NCBI GenBank assembly: GCA_001917125.1
Contig: MNTU01000030.1
Coordinates: 1 to 19,800, forward strand
Source: Azospirillum sp. 47_25
GTDB lineage: Bacteria > Pseudomonadota > Alphaproteobacteria > RF32 > CAG-239
DNA length: 19,800 nt
Reading direction: 5' to 3'
A model generated the notes under the pieces. It made no database searches, was not told the origin of the DNA, and saw only the letters and a list, made by a program, of their open reading frames with translations. Positions 13,332-19,800 of this stretch are shown here, in pieces. Each line of letters starts with the position of its first letter. The stretch's first letter is position 1. The position numbers and the translations under genes are program-made.

Positions 13332-15101
13332 ATGAGAATGTTTGCCAAACTTCTGAAGAAATTCAAATCAACTTACACCGTCAGTAATTATTGCAAAATC
13401 TTTCCTTATGTCAAACCTTACTGGGTAAGGGGGCTGCTCGGTGTCCTGATTACAATTCCCATCGGTTCGATGGATGCGGTCATTGCCTGGTCGCTGCAGC
13501 CTTATATGGATATTGTCATGGTCGAAAAAAATACGGCTTCGACTTCCTATATTCCGCTGCTGATTGTTTTGTTCAGCTGCCTGCAGAGTCTGCTGAACTA
13601 TACGGCAACTTATCTGAATACCTGGGTCGGACAGAAAATTTCCCAGGGACTGAAAATCACTTTGTTTGAAAAACTGATGCATTATGACGCCGGCTTCTTT
13701 GACAAATCGACTTCCGGCGACATTCTGTTTCGTTTTAATTACGATGTTGATATGGCCTGCGCCGGGCTGCTGAATAACCTCAAACTGTTTACGACCCGTG
13801 TTTTTTCTTCACTGTCTCTTATCGGCGTTTTGATTTACAACTCGTGGGAACTGGCAATCGTGGCGATTATCGTTCTGCTCGGAGCCCTCTATCCGCTGAC
13901 AACCGTGCGCCGCCGCATCAAGGGGCTGATGGATAAAACCATCTTTTCCGGTTCTGCGGTAATGACCCACTATAACGAAACTTTCAACGGCAACCGCATT
14001 GTTACGTCCTACAACCTTTATCAATACCAGTTGGCCCGCTTCCGCAACACCTTAAACAGTGTTTTCAAGCTGGGGATTAAAATGATTCAGCGTACCGGAC
14101 TGATGTCGCCGCTGATGCATTTTGTCGTTTCTCTTGGCATTGCATTGATTATCTGGCTCGGCAGCTATCTGATTGTCACCAAGCAGATTTCCGCCGGTAA
14201 TTTTGTTTCGTTTATCACCGCGTTGATTATGCTGTATAATCCGATAAAAAGCATCGGCAACAATTTCAACAGCGTCCAGCTGTCGCTGATGGCAATGGAA
14301 CGCGTTTTCGGGCTGTTGGAACAGGTTCCCGCCATTACCAGCAAACCGAATGCCAAACCGTTGGAAAAAATCAGTAAGTCGATTGAATATAAAAATGTTT
14401 GTTTTGAATATGTTCCCGGCAAACCGGTACTGAAAAACGTCAGTCTGAACGTTAAAGTCGGTCAGACAATAGCTTTTGTCGGCAACTCCGGCGGCGGCAA
14501 AACCACCATGGTTAACCTGCTGCCCCGCTTTTATGACGTCACTTCCGGCAGTGTCTGCATTGACGGGGTTGACGTTCGTGATTTGGAGCTGGATTCGCTG
14601 CGCGATAAAATCGCCATCGTTTTTCAGGATAACTTCCTGTTTGCCGGCACGATTCGCGAGAATATTCTGCTCGGCAAGGAAGACGCAACGCCGGAAGAAA
14701 TCGACCGTGCGGTAAAATCAGCCTGCCTGGAAGAGTTTATTGCTTCTCTGGATAAAGGATTGGATACCGAAATCGGCGAGCGCGGCGTTCTGCTCTCCGG
14801 CGGTCAGAAACAGCGTATTGCCATTGCCCGTGCCTTTATCAAAAATGCGCCGATTGTTATTTTGGACGAGGCGACCTCCGCTCTGGATAACAAGTCGGAG
14901 GCAATCGTTCAGCAGGCGATTGACAACCTGATGACCGATCGTACGGTCTTTATCATTGCCCACCGTCTGTCCACAGTTCGCAACGCCGACAAAATTGTCG
15001 TCGTAAATTACGGCGAACTGGTGGAAATGGGCAGCCATGACGAACTGATGCAGAAGGAGGACAGCGTTTATCGTTCGCTGTATCGGACGCAGCTGAAATA
15101 G
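13332..15101 (+). CDS. MsbA-like ABC exporter (transmembrane and ATPase domains fused)
   Basis: A 589-residue half-transporter of the lipid A/drug exporter type, working as a homodimer in the inner membrane. About six membrane segments fill residues 30-305 (for example LLGVLITIPIGSMDAVIAW, IPLLIVLFSCLQSLLNY, AIVAIIVLLGALYPL, FVVSLGIALIIWLGSYLI). The ATPase domain has Walker A GNSGGGKTT (about 384-392), Q-loop VFQDNFLF, signature LSGGQKQRIAIARA (488-501), Walker B IVILDEATSALD (508-519) and H-loop IIAHRLS. An upstream TTG (13275) is open but gives an unlikely tail; the ATG at 13332, or 13338 just after it, better fits the family. Ribosome site is weak (GAGATGAG before 13338). Flanked by a PRPP synthetase gene 81 bases upstream and a small exported protein 6 bases downstream. 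Substrate unknown; lipid A or another lipid is the default guess. Confidence 0.87.
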   Translation: MRMFAKLLKKFKSTYTVSNYCKIFPYVKPYWVRGLLGVLITIPIGSMDAVIAWSLQPYMDIVMVEKNTASTSYIPLLIVLFSCLQSLLNYTATYLNTWVGQKISQGLKITLFEKLMHYDAGFFDKSTSGDILFRFNYDVDMACAGLLNNLKLFTTRVFSSLSLIGVLIYNSWELAIVAIIVLLGALYPLTTVRRRIKGLMDKTIFSGSAVMTHYNETFNGNRIVTSYNLYQYQLARFRNTLNSVFKLGIKMIQRTGLMSPLMHFVVSLGIALIIWLGSYLIVTKQISAGNFVSFITALIMLYNPIKSIGNNFNSVQLSLMAMERVFGLLEQVPAITSKPNAKPLEKISKSIEYKNVCFEYVPGKPVLKNVSLNVKVGQTIAFVGNSGGGKTTMVNLLPRFYDVTSGSVCIDGVDVRDLELDSLRDKIAIVFQDNFLFAGTIRENILLGKEDATPEEIDRAVKSACLEEFIASLDKGLDTEIGERGVLLSGGQKQRIAIARAFIKNAPIVILDEATSALDNKSEAIVQQAIDNLMTDRTVFIIAHRLSTVRNADKIVVVNYGELVEMGSHDELMQKEDSVYRSLYRTQLK

Positions 15102-15107
15102 GTGTGA

Positions 15108-15890
15108 ATGAAAAAACTGACTTTTATATTGCTGTTGCTGCTTGTCTTGTTTTGTGCGGAGCTTTTCTGCTCAAAATATCTGGGAATTTCGATTCGTCCG
15201 CACGGTGCACCGCTCAATTGTAAAATAAGTTCCGATATAAATGCCGTTCTAAACTGCATAAACACCCAGTATATGAAATATGATACCCTGACGGCAGGCT
15301 GGAATGACGATTTGTCCGCTCGTTATCTGAATGCGCGGATGAAACGGTTTTACCGCAACAGCAATATGGAATTTTCTCCCTTTACCAGTGTTAAACCCTG
15401 TTACGGCAAAAACAACTGTGCCGTAACCCTGAAAGATGAAAATTATCGGATAGATACCTATCGGAATCTGGTTGCTTACGTCAAACTGAATCCGGAAACC
15501 AGCAGTTATACTTATAATCGCGGCGACGGCAAATGGAGCAATCTGATGCTTCCCAAATTGTGGATGTTTCGCCGCAGTTATAAATTTCCCTATCATGACA
15601 TAGTCATCGGACACCGGAACGGCAAAGACATTTTCTATATTCTGAGTATGGAAGCCGTCCCTCTGACCGGAAGTTATGACCTGCTGATCGGCAGCATTAC
15701 CGCTTTTTGCTCGGAGACGGACAGGCCGAAAGGGAAAAAATATATTTGCGGCGGCTATCGTTTTTATTTGTATGACAATATCCGCAGCAATGCCAAAAGT
15801 TTTTCCCTGAGTTTGGATCGCCGGCAGAATCCCGAACATATACTGGTTAAATACGGCCAGGCCTCTTATCAGATAAAATTAGATGATTGA
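15108..15890 (+). CDS. Small exported protein with paired cysteines, unknown function
   Basis: A 260-residue protein not recognised as a known family. It starts with MKK and a leucine-rich hydrophobic stretch (residues 4-20), a signal peptide or single anchor. The rest is hydrophilic and rich in Tyr, Asn and Arg, with cysteines in close pairs: C38/C50, C98/C104 and C201/C214. This fits disulfide bonding in the periplasm. A typical lipobox is not seen. The ATG is 6 bases after the exporter stop, with AGGTG as ribosome site. The stop overlaps the next gene's start by 8 bases, so all three are probably co-translated. The link to an MsbA-type exporter suggests an envelope role, but that is only an inference. 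Confidence 0.72.
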   Translation: MKKLTFILLLLLVLFCAELFCSKYLGISIRPHGAPLNCKISSDINAVLNCINTQYMKYDTLTAGWNDDLSARYLNARMKRFYRNSNMEFSPFTSVKPCYGKNNCAVTLKDENYRIDTYRNLVAYVKLNPETSSYTYNRGDGKWSNLMLPKLWMFRRSYKFPYHDIVIGHRNGKDIFYILSMEAVPLTGSYDLLIGSITAFCSETDRPKGKKYICGGYRFYLYDNIRSNAKSFSLSLDRRQNPEHILVKYGQASYQIKLDD

Positions 15891-17727
15891 CATTAATGAC
15901 ATAACCGTCCGCATCGGCCCCAAAGTTTTGCTTGAACATGCCTCCGCCCATATTTCCGATGGGCAGAAAGTCGGTTTGGTCGGCCCTAACGGCTGCGGCA
16001 AGTCAACTTTATTCCGAGTCTTGAAAGGCGAATTGGAAACAGAACAGGGGACGGTCTTTTTTCCTCGCGATTACAATGTTGTTTTTGTGGAGCAGGAATT
16101 TTTGCCTGACGAATTAACAATGCCGATTCTGGCGTTTATTCTGCAAAAAGACCGGGAGCGGGCCGAGTTGCTACAGCGTCTGCAAACGGCTTCCGGTGAA
16201 GAGCTGGCGGCAATTCATGAGCGTTTGAATATCATTGGCGCGGCGGCAGCCGAAGCCAGAGCTGCTGAAATTCTGCACGGTTTGGGGTTCTCGCATGAAG
16301 ATCTGACGCGTCCGGTAAGCGAATTTTCCGGCGGCTGGCGAATGCGCCTGGCATTGGCCGCGGCGCTGTTTCGTCCTTCGGACATTCTGTTGCTGGATGA
16401 GCCGACTAACCACTTGGATTTGGAGGCTTCGCTCTGGCTGGAAAATCATCTGGAAAAATATCGCGGCACTTTGTTGATTATCAGCCACGACCGCCATATT
16501 CTCAATTTGCTGTGCCGCTATATCATTCATTTTGACGGCGGTCGGCTGGTTACTTACAGCGGCAATTATGACACTTTTCAGCAGACCCGCGCCCGACAGA
16601 AAGAGGTTTTGCAGCGGCAGGCAGCCCGTCAGGAAGAAAAACGCCGGCATCTGCAGTCTTTTGTTGACCGTTTCCGTTACAAGGCCAGCAAAGCCAAACA
16701 GGCTCAAAGCCGGATAAAAATGCTTGAAAAGCTGGAAACGATAACCCTTATGAATGATCCCGCCGCTACGGTTTTTGATTTTCCCGAACCGGAGGATTTA
16801 CCGCCGCCGCTGTTGACAATTGAAGACGGCAGCGCCGGCTATGGCGACAAAACGGTTTTGCGCCGTTTGAATATCCAAATTGTCGATAATGACCGCATTG
16901 CCTTGCTGGGTGCAAACGGTAACGGCAAATCGACGTTGGCCAAGGTCGTTTCCGGACGGTTGCCTTTGCAGGGGGGGACCATGCGGTACTCCGGCAAGCT
17001 GAAAGTCGGCTATTTTGCCCAGCATCAGGCGGAAGAACTGCCGCTGGAACAGACCGCCTGCGAATTTATGTCTTCGCTGCTGCCTGATAAAACGGAAGCG
17101 CAGGTGAGGGCGCATCTGGCTCGTTTCGGACTTAACCGGGAAAAAGCCTTAACGATGATTGCCAAACTCTCCGGCGGTGAAAAAGCCCGCCTGCTTTTTG
17201 CGGCTATGACTTATAATGCCCCGCAGCTTTTGATTCTCGACGAACCGACTAACCACCTTGATATTGACGGGCGGGAAGCATTGATTAAGGCGCTCAACGA
17301 ATACGGCGGCTCGGTTATTTTGATTACGCATGATTTGCACTTGATTGAACTGATTGCCGATGATTTGTGGCTGGTTAAAAACGGAACCTGCCGTCCCTAT
17401 GACGGAGATTTGGAGGATTATAAAAAATTATTGCTGGAGCATGACCGGCCGGCCCCTCCCAGAACTTCGGCAAAGCCGGTGCCGTCCTCTGCCGAGAAGG
17501 ACAGCCGTGCGGAAAAAAAACAGCTGCAAAGCCGCCTGAAAAAACTGGAAAAAGAATTGGAACAGTTAAACAAAGAAAAGGAAGATATCGAAAATCAGTT
17601 TCAAAATCTCATGTCGCCGTCCGAAATTGTCCGGAAACAAAAAGAGCTTGCCGTGATCGTACAAAAACTTGAGGAAAGCGAGTCTCTGTGGCTGGAGCTC
17701 TCTGAAAAACTTGAAAGCATAAGTTAA
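15883..17727 (+). CDS. ABC-F family ATPase, YheS type
   Basis: A 614-residue protein with two ABC ATPase domains and no membrane segment, hence an ABC-F factor that works on ribosomes. Domain 1: Walker A GPNGCGKST (34-42), signature FSGGWRMRLALA (148-159), Walker B LLLDEPTNHLDLEASLWLE (169-187). The linker (about 232-295) carries YKASKAKQAQSRIKMLEKLE, the P-site tether region. Domain 2: GANGNGKST (343-351), LSGGEKARLLFAA, LLILDEPTNHLDI. The C-terminal tail (about 505-614) is a charged coiled coil. The opening LLEHASAHISDGQKVGLVGPNGCGKSTLF and the phrase GDLEDYKKLL match E. coli YheS closely, a translation factor thought to relieve specific stalls. ABC-F is certain; the YheS subfamily is likely. 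The ATG overlaps the preceding stop by 8 bases. Nothing suggests antibiotic resistance beyond the general family. Confidence 0.9.
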   Translation: MIDINDITVRIGPKVLLEHASAHISDGQKVGLVGPNGCGKSTLFRVLKGELETEQGTVFFPRDYNVVFVEQEFLPDELTMPILAFILQKDRERAELLQRLQTASGEELAAIHERLNIIGAAAAEARAAEILHGLGFSHEDLTRPVSEFSGGWRMRLALAAALFRPSDILLLDEPTNHLDLEASLWLENHLEKYRGTLLIISHDRHILNLLCRYIIHFDGGRLVTYSGNYDTFQQTRARQKEVLQRQAARQEEKRRHLQSFVDRFRYKASKAKQAQSRIKMLEKLETITLMNDPAATVFDFPEPEDLPPPLLTIEDGSAGYGDKTVLRRLNIQIVDNDRIALLGANGNGKSTLAKVVSGRLPLQGGTMRYSGKLKVGYFAQHQAEELPLEQTACEFMSSLLPDKTEAQVRAHLARFGLNREKALTMIAKLSGGEKARLLFAAMTYNAPQLLILDEPTNHLDIDGREALIKALNEYGGSVILITHDLHLIELIADDLWLVKNGTCRPYDGDLEDYKKLLLEHDRPAPPRTSAKPVPSSAEKDSRAEKKQLQSRLKKLEKELEQLNKEKEDIENQFQNLMSPSEIVRKQKELAVIVQKLEESESLWLELSEKLESIS

Positions 17728-17963
17728 TTATAAAACTTTTAAACAATTAAGCGTTGAGACTGTATGGTTTTCTCCATTTTATGGCATAATTTCAAAATAG
17801 TGCTTGAACTTTCTAATCCCTTCCTTTATTGTGAGTCCAAGCCTGGGGACAAACCCGAGGAACAGAACTCAGTAAGTTCGGAGCTTTGAACGGCTCTTGT
17901 AAAGGATAAGGCAGGGATATCTGTCTTAAGTCTGTTGTTACAACAGAAAACTTTCTGCATCCG

Positions 17964-17998
17964 CAGAGACGAAACGAATTTTCATTCGTTTCGTTCTG
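17964..17998 (+). repeat. Inverted repeat in the structured intergenic region
   Basis: CAGA(G)ACGAAACGAA pairs with TTCGTTTCGTTCTG around the loop TTTTCA: 14 base pairs with one bulged G. No T-run follows directly, so it is a hairpin or protein-binding palindrome and not itself a terminator. Confidence 0.7.
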
Positions 17999-18027
17999 TT
18001 GACTTTACATATCCGTTTAAAACTCTG

Positions 18028-18049
18028 CCGCCCTTTAGGGTGGTTTTTT
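18028..18049 (+). terminator. Intrinsic terminator upstream of the nucleotidyltransferase gene
   Basis: CCGCCCT pairs with AGGGTGG (7 pairs, one G-T; the tip opens to form the loop) and is followed directly by six Ts. It lies 25 bases before the start codon at 18075, so it ends the upstream RNA before the polysaccharide genes or acts as an attenuator controlling their expression. Confidence 0.8.
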
Positions 18050-18074
18050 GTTATGACAGAGAAGGAAAATTGAT

Positions 18075-18563
18075 ATGTATCGTCATTCTGAGAGTACTGG
18101 TGCACAATCCGAAAATCTGAAAAATTCTCCTACTTATTACATAGTCAGCGGCGGTTTTGATCCGATACATGAGGGGCATATAGAGATGATAAAGGCGGGA
18201 GCTGCTGCGAGCGACGGAGTTATTTTGCTGTTAAATTCGGACGCGTGGCTTTGCCGCAAGAAAGGCAAGAACTTTATGAATTACAACACGCGTCGGGTAA
18301 TCTGCGAAAACCTGAAAGGGGTAATAGACGTTCTGGCATTTAATGATGATGACAATTCGGCCAGCGACGGCATTCGGCGCGCCCGGGAGAAATATGCAGA
18401 CTGTAATTTGGTTTTTGCCAACGGCGGCGACCACACCAAAGATAACATTCCTGAATCTGCAATATGCAAGGAATTGAACGTAAGCCTGGCCTTTGGTGTC
18501 GGCGGCGAAAACAAAGCCAATTCCTCCTCCTGGATTTTGGATAACTGGAAAAAAGGAGCCTGA
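18075..18563 (+). CDS. Cytidylyl/adenylyltransferase-like nucleotidyltransferase
   Basis: A 162-residue nucleotidyltransferase of the HxGH fold (TagD, RfaE C-domain, FAD synthetase-like). YYIVSGGFDPIHEGHIEMIKAG (21-42) carries the HxGH motif as HEGH. LLLNSDAWLCRKKG follows the second strand, VFANGGDHTKDNIPE (113-127) fits the sugar- or polyol-phosphate binding part, and NSSSWIL (149-155) stands where ISSTxI closes the nucleotide site. The family joins NMP to a phosphorylated sugar or alcohol, for example heptose 1-phosphate or glycerol 3-phosphate; substrate cannot be told. The first 18 residues are an unusual polar extension. The ATG has AAGGA 9 bases upstream. Next to a glycosyltransferase and GDP-mannose dehydratase, it probably makes an activated precursor for a surface polysaccharide. 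Confidence 0.8.
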   Translation: MYRHSESTGAQSENLKNSPTYYIVSGGFDPIHEGHIEMIKAGAAASDGVILLLNSDAWLCRKKGKNFMNYNTRRVICENLKGVIDVLAFNDDDNSASDGIRRAREKYADCNLVFANGGDHTKDNIPESAICKELNVSLAFGVGGENKANSSSWILDNWKKGA

Positions 18564-18566
18564 TAT

Positions 18567-19502
18567 ATGTCAGATCCGATTGATATAAGTATTATCACGG
18601 CATCATATAATTTATTGAAGTCTGGCCGGAAAGAAAAAATTATACGTTGCTTAGAGAGTATCCATGCTCAGAAAAATGTCAAATATGAGCATCTGATTAT
18701 AGATGGAGCTTCCACCGATGGGACATTGGAATTTTTGTCCCCGTATGAAAAAAAAGGCTGGATAAAAATTTATTCAGAGCCTGATAAGGGAATTTATGAT
18801 GCCTTTAATAAAGGAATTGATAAAGCATTAGGGAAATATGTCTGCTTTATTAATTCAGATGATTACTTGAACACTCCCGAAGGTCTTTCAGTCTCATTGA
18901 ATCTTCTGCAGCGAACCGGGGCCGATTTTTCCTATTCGCCGGTCAGTTATGAACAGGGGGGTCACATTATTAGTACAGACGAAAAACGTACTGATATGAG
19001 AAATGTTTTTTATCATATCCCGGGCTGCCACCAGGGAATGCTTTTTAAGAAAAGTTTATTTGGGCAAATAGGTTTGCACGAATTGAAATTTGAGATTTGT
19101 GCAGATTACGATTTTATTTTGCGGGCAGTTTTATCAAAAGCAACCTCAGTAAGGGTACCTCAATCATATGCTGTATTCAGTATGGAAGGGTTGTCCGGAA
19201 GCAATCCGGAGCAACTGGCTCAAGAGAGCATAGCAATTAAAGCAAAGAATTATAATTGCTCATATAAAGAAGCAGAGAAAATACATCAAACATTATACGT
19301 TCCATGGAAGTTATATATCAAACTGCTGAGCTGTACGGCGGTCGATAATAAATTTTCATATCTTCTTTGGAATTGGAGACATTCTCCGCAAAGGCAAAAA
19401 TTAAAAGCACTCCGTCACTGGATTTTTACATTGCGTACTCGAAAGGGACGGAGAGCATTGAGAATTTTAGGAATCAATATAGTAAGCGAGGAGAAGAGAT
19501 GA
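18567..19502 (+). CDS. Family 2 glycosyltransferase
   Basis: A 311-residue GT-A fold glycosyltransferase, probably cytoplasmic and attached to the inner face of the membrane. ISIITASYN (7-15) is the first strand, DGASTDGT (46-53) and [30 protein letters not shown] (71-100) hold the nucleotide-sugar site with the metal-binding NSDD, and [13 protein letters not shown] plus ADYDFILR (169-176) mark the acceptor/base region. It resembles colanic-acid WcaE-type enzymes, so transfer of one sugar to a polysaccharide repeat unit is likely; donor unknown. The ATG is 3 bases after the previous stop with AAGGAG upstream, and its own stop overlaps the next start by 4 bases. The gene is visibly more AT-rich in codon choice (tta, ata, aat, aaa) than the genes before it, as often seen in horizontally exchanged glycosyltransferases. 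Confidence 0.87.
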   Translation: MSDPIDISIITASYNLLKSGRKEKIIRCLESIHAQKNVKYEHLIIDGASTDGTLEFLSPYEKKGWIKIYSEPDKGIYDAFNKGIDKALGKYVCFINSDDYLNTPEGLSVSLNLLQRTGADFSYSPVSYEQGGHIISTDEKRTDMRNVFYHIPGCHQGMLFKKSLFGQIGLHELKFEICADYDFILRAVLSKATSVRVPQSYAVFSMEGLSGSNPEQLAQESIAIKAKNYNCSYKEAEKIHQTLYVPWKLYIKLLSCTAVDNKFSYLLWNWRHSPQRQKLKALRHWIFTLRTRKGRRALRILGINIVSEEKR

Positions 19503-19800
19503 AGAAAGCGCTGATCACGGGGATAACGGGACAGGATGGTTCTTATTTGGCAGAGTTACTGTTGGATAAGGGCTATGAGGTACACGGCATAAAGCGCCGT
19601 TCGTCGTTGTTCAACACGGGCCGGATAGACCATCTGGCAGGAAAGGTAAAGCTGCATGACGGGGATTTGACGGACAGTTCGAATTTGATCCGTCTGATGA
19701 AAGAGATAGAGCCGGACGAGGTTTATAACCTGGCGGCACAGTCGCATGTAAAAGTCTCATGGGATTGCCCGGAATACACGGCGGACACGGATGCGTTGGG
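19499..19800 (+). CDS. gmd: GDP-mannose 4,6-dehydratase, 5' part only
   Basis: The frame runs off the right edge after 100 residues. [46 protein letters not shown] is the NAD(P)-binding start of Gmd, with GxxGxxG as [44 protein letters not shown] and [11 protein letters not shown] continue the match, SHV-VS being typical. The enzyme turns GDP-mannose into GDP-4-keto-6-deoxymannose, the branch point to GDP-fucose, GDP-rhamnose and GDP-perosamine; which follows lies outside the window. Its ATG overlaps the glycosyltransferase stop (ATGA), with GAGGAG upstream, so it is in the same operon. Catalytic Tyr and Lys are beyond the edge. Confidence 0.93.
   Translation, partial: MKKALITGITGQDGSYLAELLLDKGYEVHGIKRRSSLFNTGRIDHLAGKVKLHDGDLTDSSNLIRLMKEIEPDEVYNLAAQSHVKVSWDCPEYTADTDAL

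Larger units (their letters stand above)
17817..18049 (+). ncRNA. Unassigned structured RNA or leader with terminator
   Basis: The 347 bases from 17728 to 18074 hold no gene with a family match but several pairing elements on the plus strand. TCCCT-TCCTTTA (17817-17828) pairs with TAAAGGA (17900-17906) and AGGGA (17913-17917), enclosing small hairpins such as GAACT-CAGTA-AGTTC (17866-17880 region). TCTGTTG/CAACAGA (17931-17947) and a 14-pair stem with one bulge (17964-17998, core ACGAAACGAA/TTCGTTTCGT) follow. A strong intrinsic terminator ends it. This fits either a free small RNA of about 230 bases or an attenuator leader for the polysaccharide genes downstream. It does not match tmRNA, RNase P RNA, SRP RNA or a riboswitch that I know. 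A possible promoter start (TTGAGA at 17754) has no well-spaced partner. The 61-residue open frame inside (17935-18120) looks random. Confidence 0.45.

Noticed and set aside
17817..17998. 6S RNA, tmRNA or RNase P RNA in the gene-free stretch
   Set aside because: The CCTGGGG word recalls some 6S RNAs, but the single long 6S rod with a central bubble cannot be drawn. No T-loop or tag frame (tmRNA) and no RNase P core words were found.
1..19800. CRISPR arrays, tRNA genes, transposons or prophage structural genes
   Set aside because: No regularly spaced repeats, cloverleaf sequences, transposase, integrase or phage structural genes were seen.

Overview
The window reads as a chromosomal piece of a Gram-negative, flagellated bacterium. 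It has a P-ring gene, an MsbA-type exporter and a GDP-mannose 4,6-dehydratase. An alphaproteobacterium is the best guess (FlgI with a separate rod-binding FlgJ, FlgN, FlgK and FlgL in one run behind a sigma-54 promoter, as in Caulobacter-type hierarchies). That taxonomic call is an inference, not proven here.

Layout. (1) 1-304: the 3' end of a DUF1566-like surface or secreted protein, closed by a bidirectional terminator. (2) 368-6782, minus strand: a compact flagellar operon flgI-flgJ-flgN-flgK-flgL behind a near-perfect sigma-54 promoter at 6828-6843. It supplies the P-ring, the rod-binding protein, the hook-filament junction proteins and their export chaperone. FlgL is more than twice the usual size because of an internal tandem repeat and a long central insertion. 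(3) 6932-11008, plus strand: a four-gene cassette of a degenerate SNF2-like ATPase, a DUF3440 PAPS-reductase-like PP-loop protein (YbdN/IbrA type), a ParB/sulfiredoxin-fold protein (YbdM/IbrB type) and a LysR regulator. The last three match the E. coli ybdM-ybdN-ybdO trio. The SNF2-like gene, translationally coupled to the ybdN homologue, is the unusual addition and makes this the most interesting system in the window. (4) 11057-12133, minus strand: a divergent MnmA (tRNA 2-thiouridylase) that keeps the PP-loop but lacks the second catalytic cysteine and has a CxxC at the first. (5) 12312-17727, plus strand: a PRPP synthetase resembling the plant class II type, an MsbA-like ABC exporter, a small cysteine-rich exported protein of unknown function, and a YheS-type ABC-F ATPase. 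The exported-protein gene lies 6 bases after the exporter and overlaps the ABC-F gene. (6) 17728-18074: a gene-free stretch full of inverted repeats that ends in a strong intrinsic terminator, either a small RNA gene or an attenuator leader. (7) 18075-19800, plus strand: the start of a surface-polysaccharide cluster (nucleotidyltransferase, AT-rich family 2 glycosyltransferase, GDP-mannose 4,6-dehydratase cut by the window edge).

No tRNA, rRNA, CRISPR array, transposase or integrase was seen. Most other long open frames lie antisense to the flagellar genes or inside the genes listed, and are shadows.
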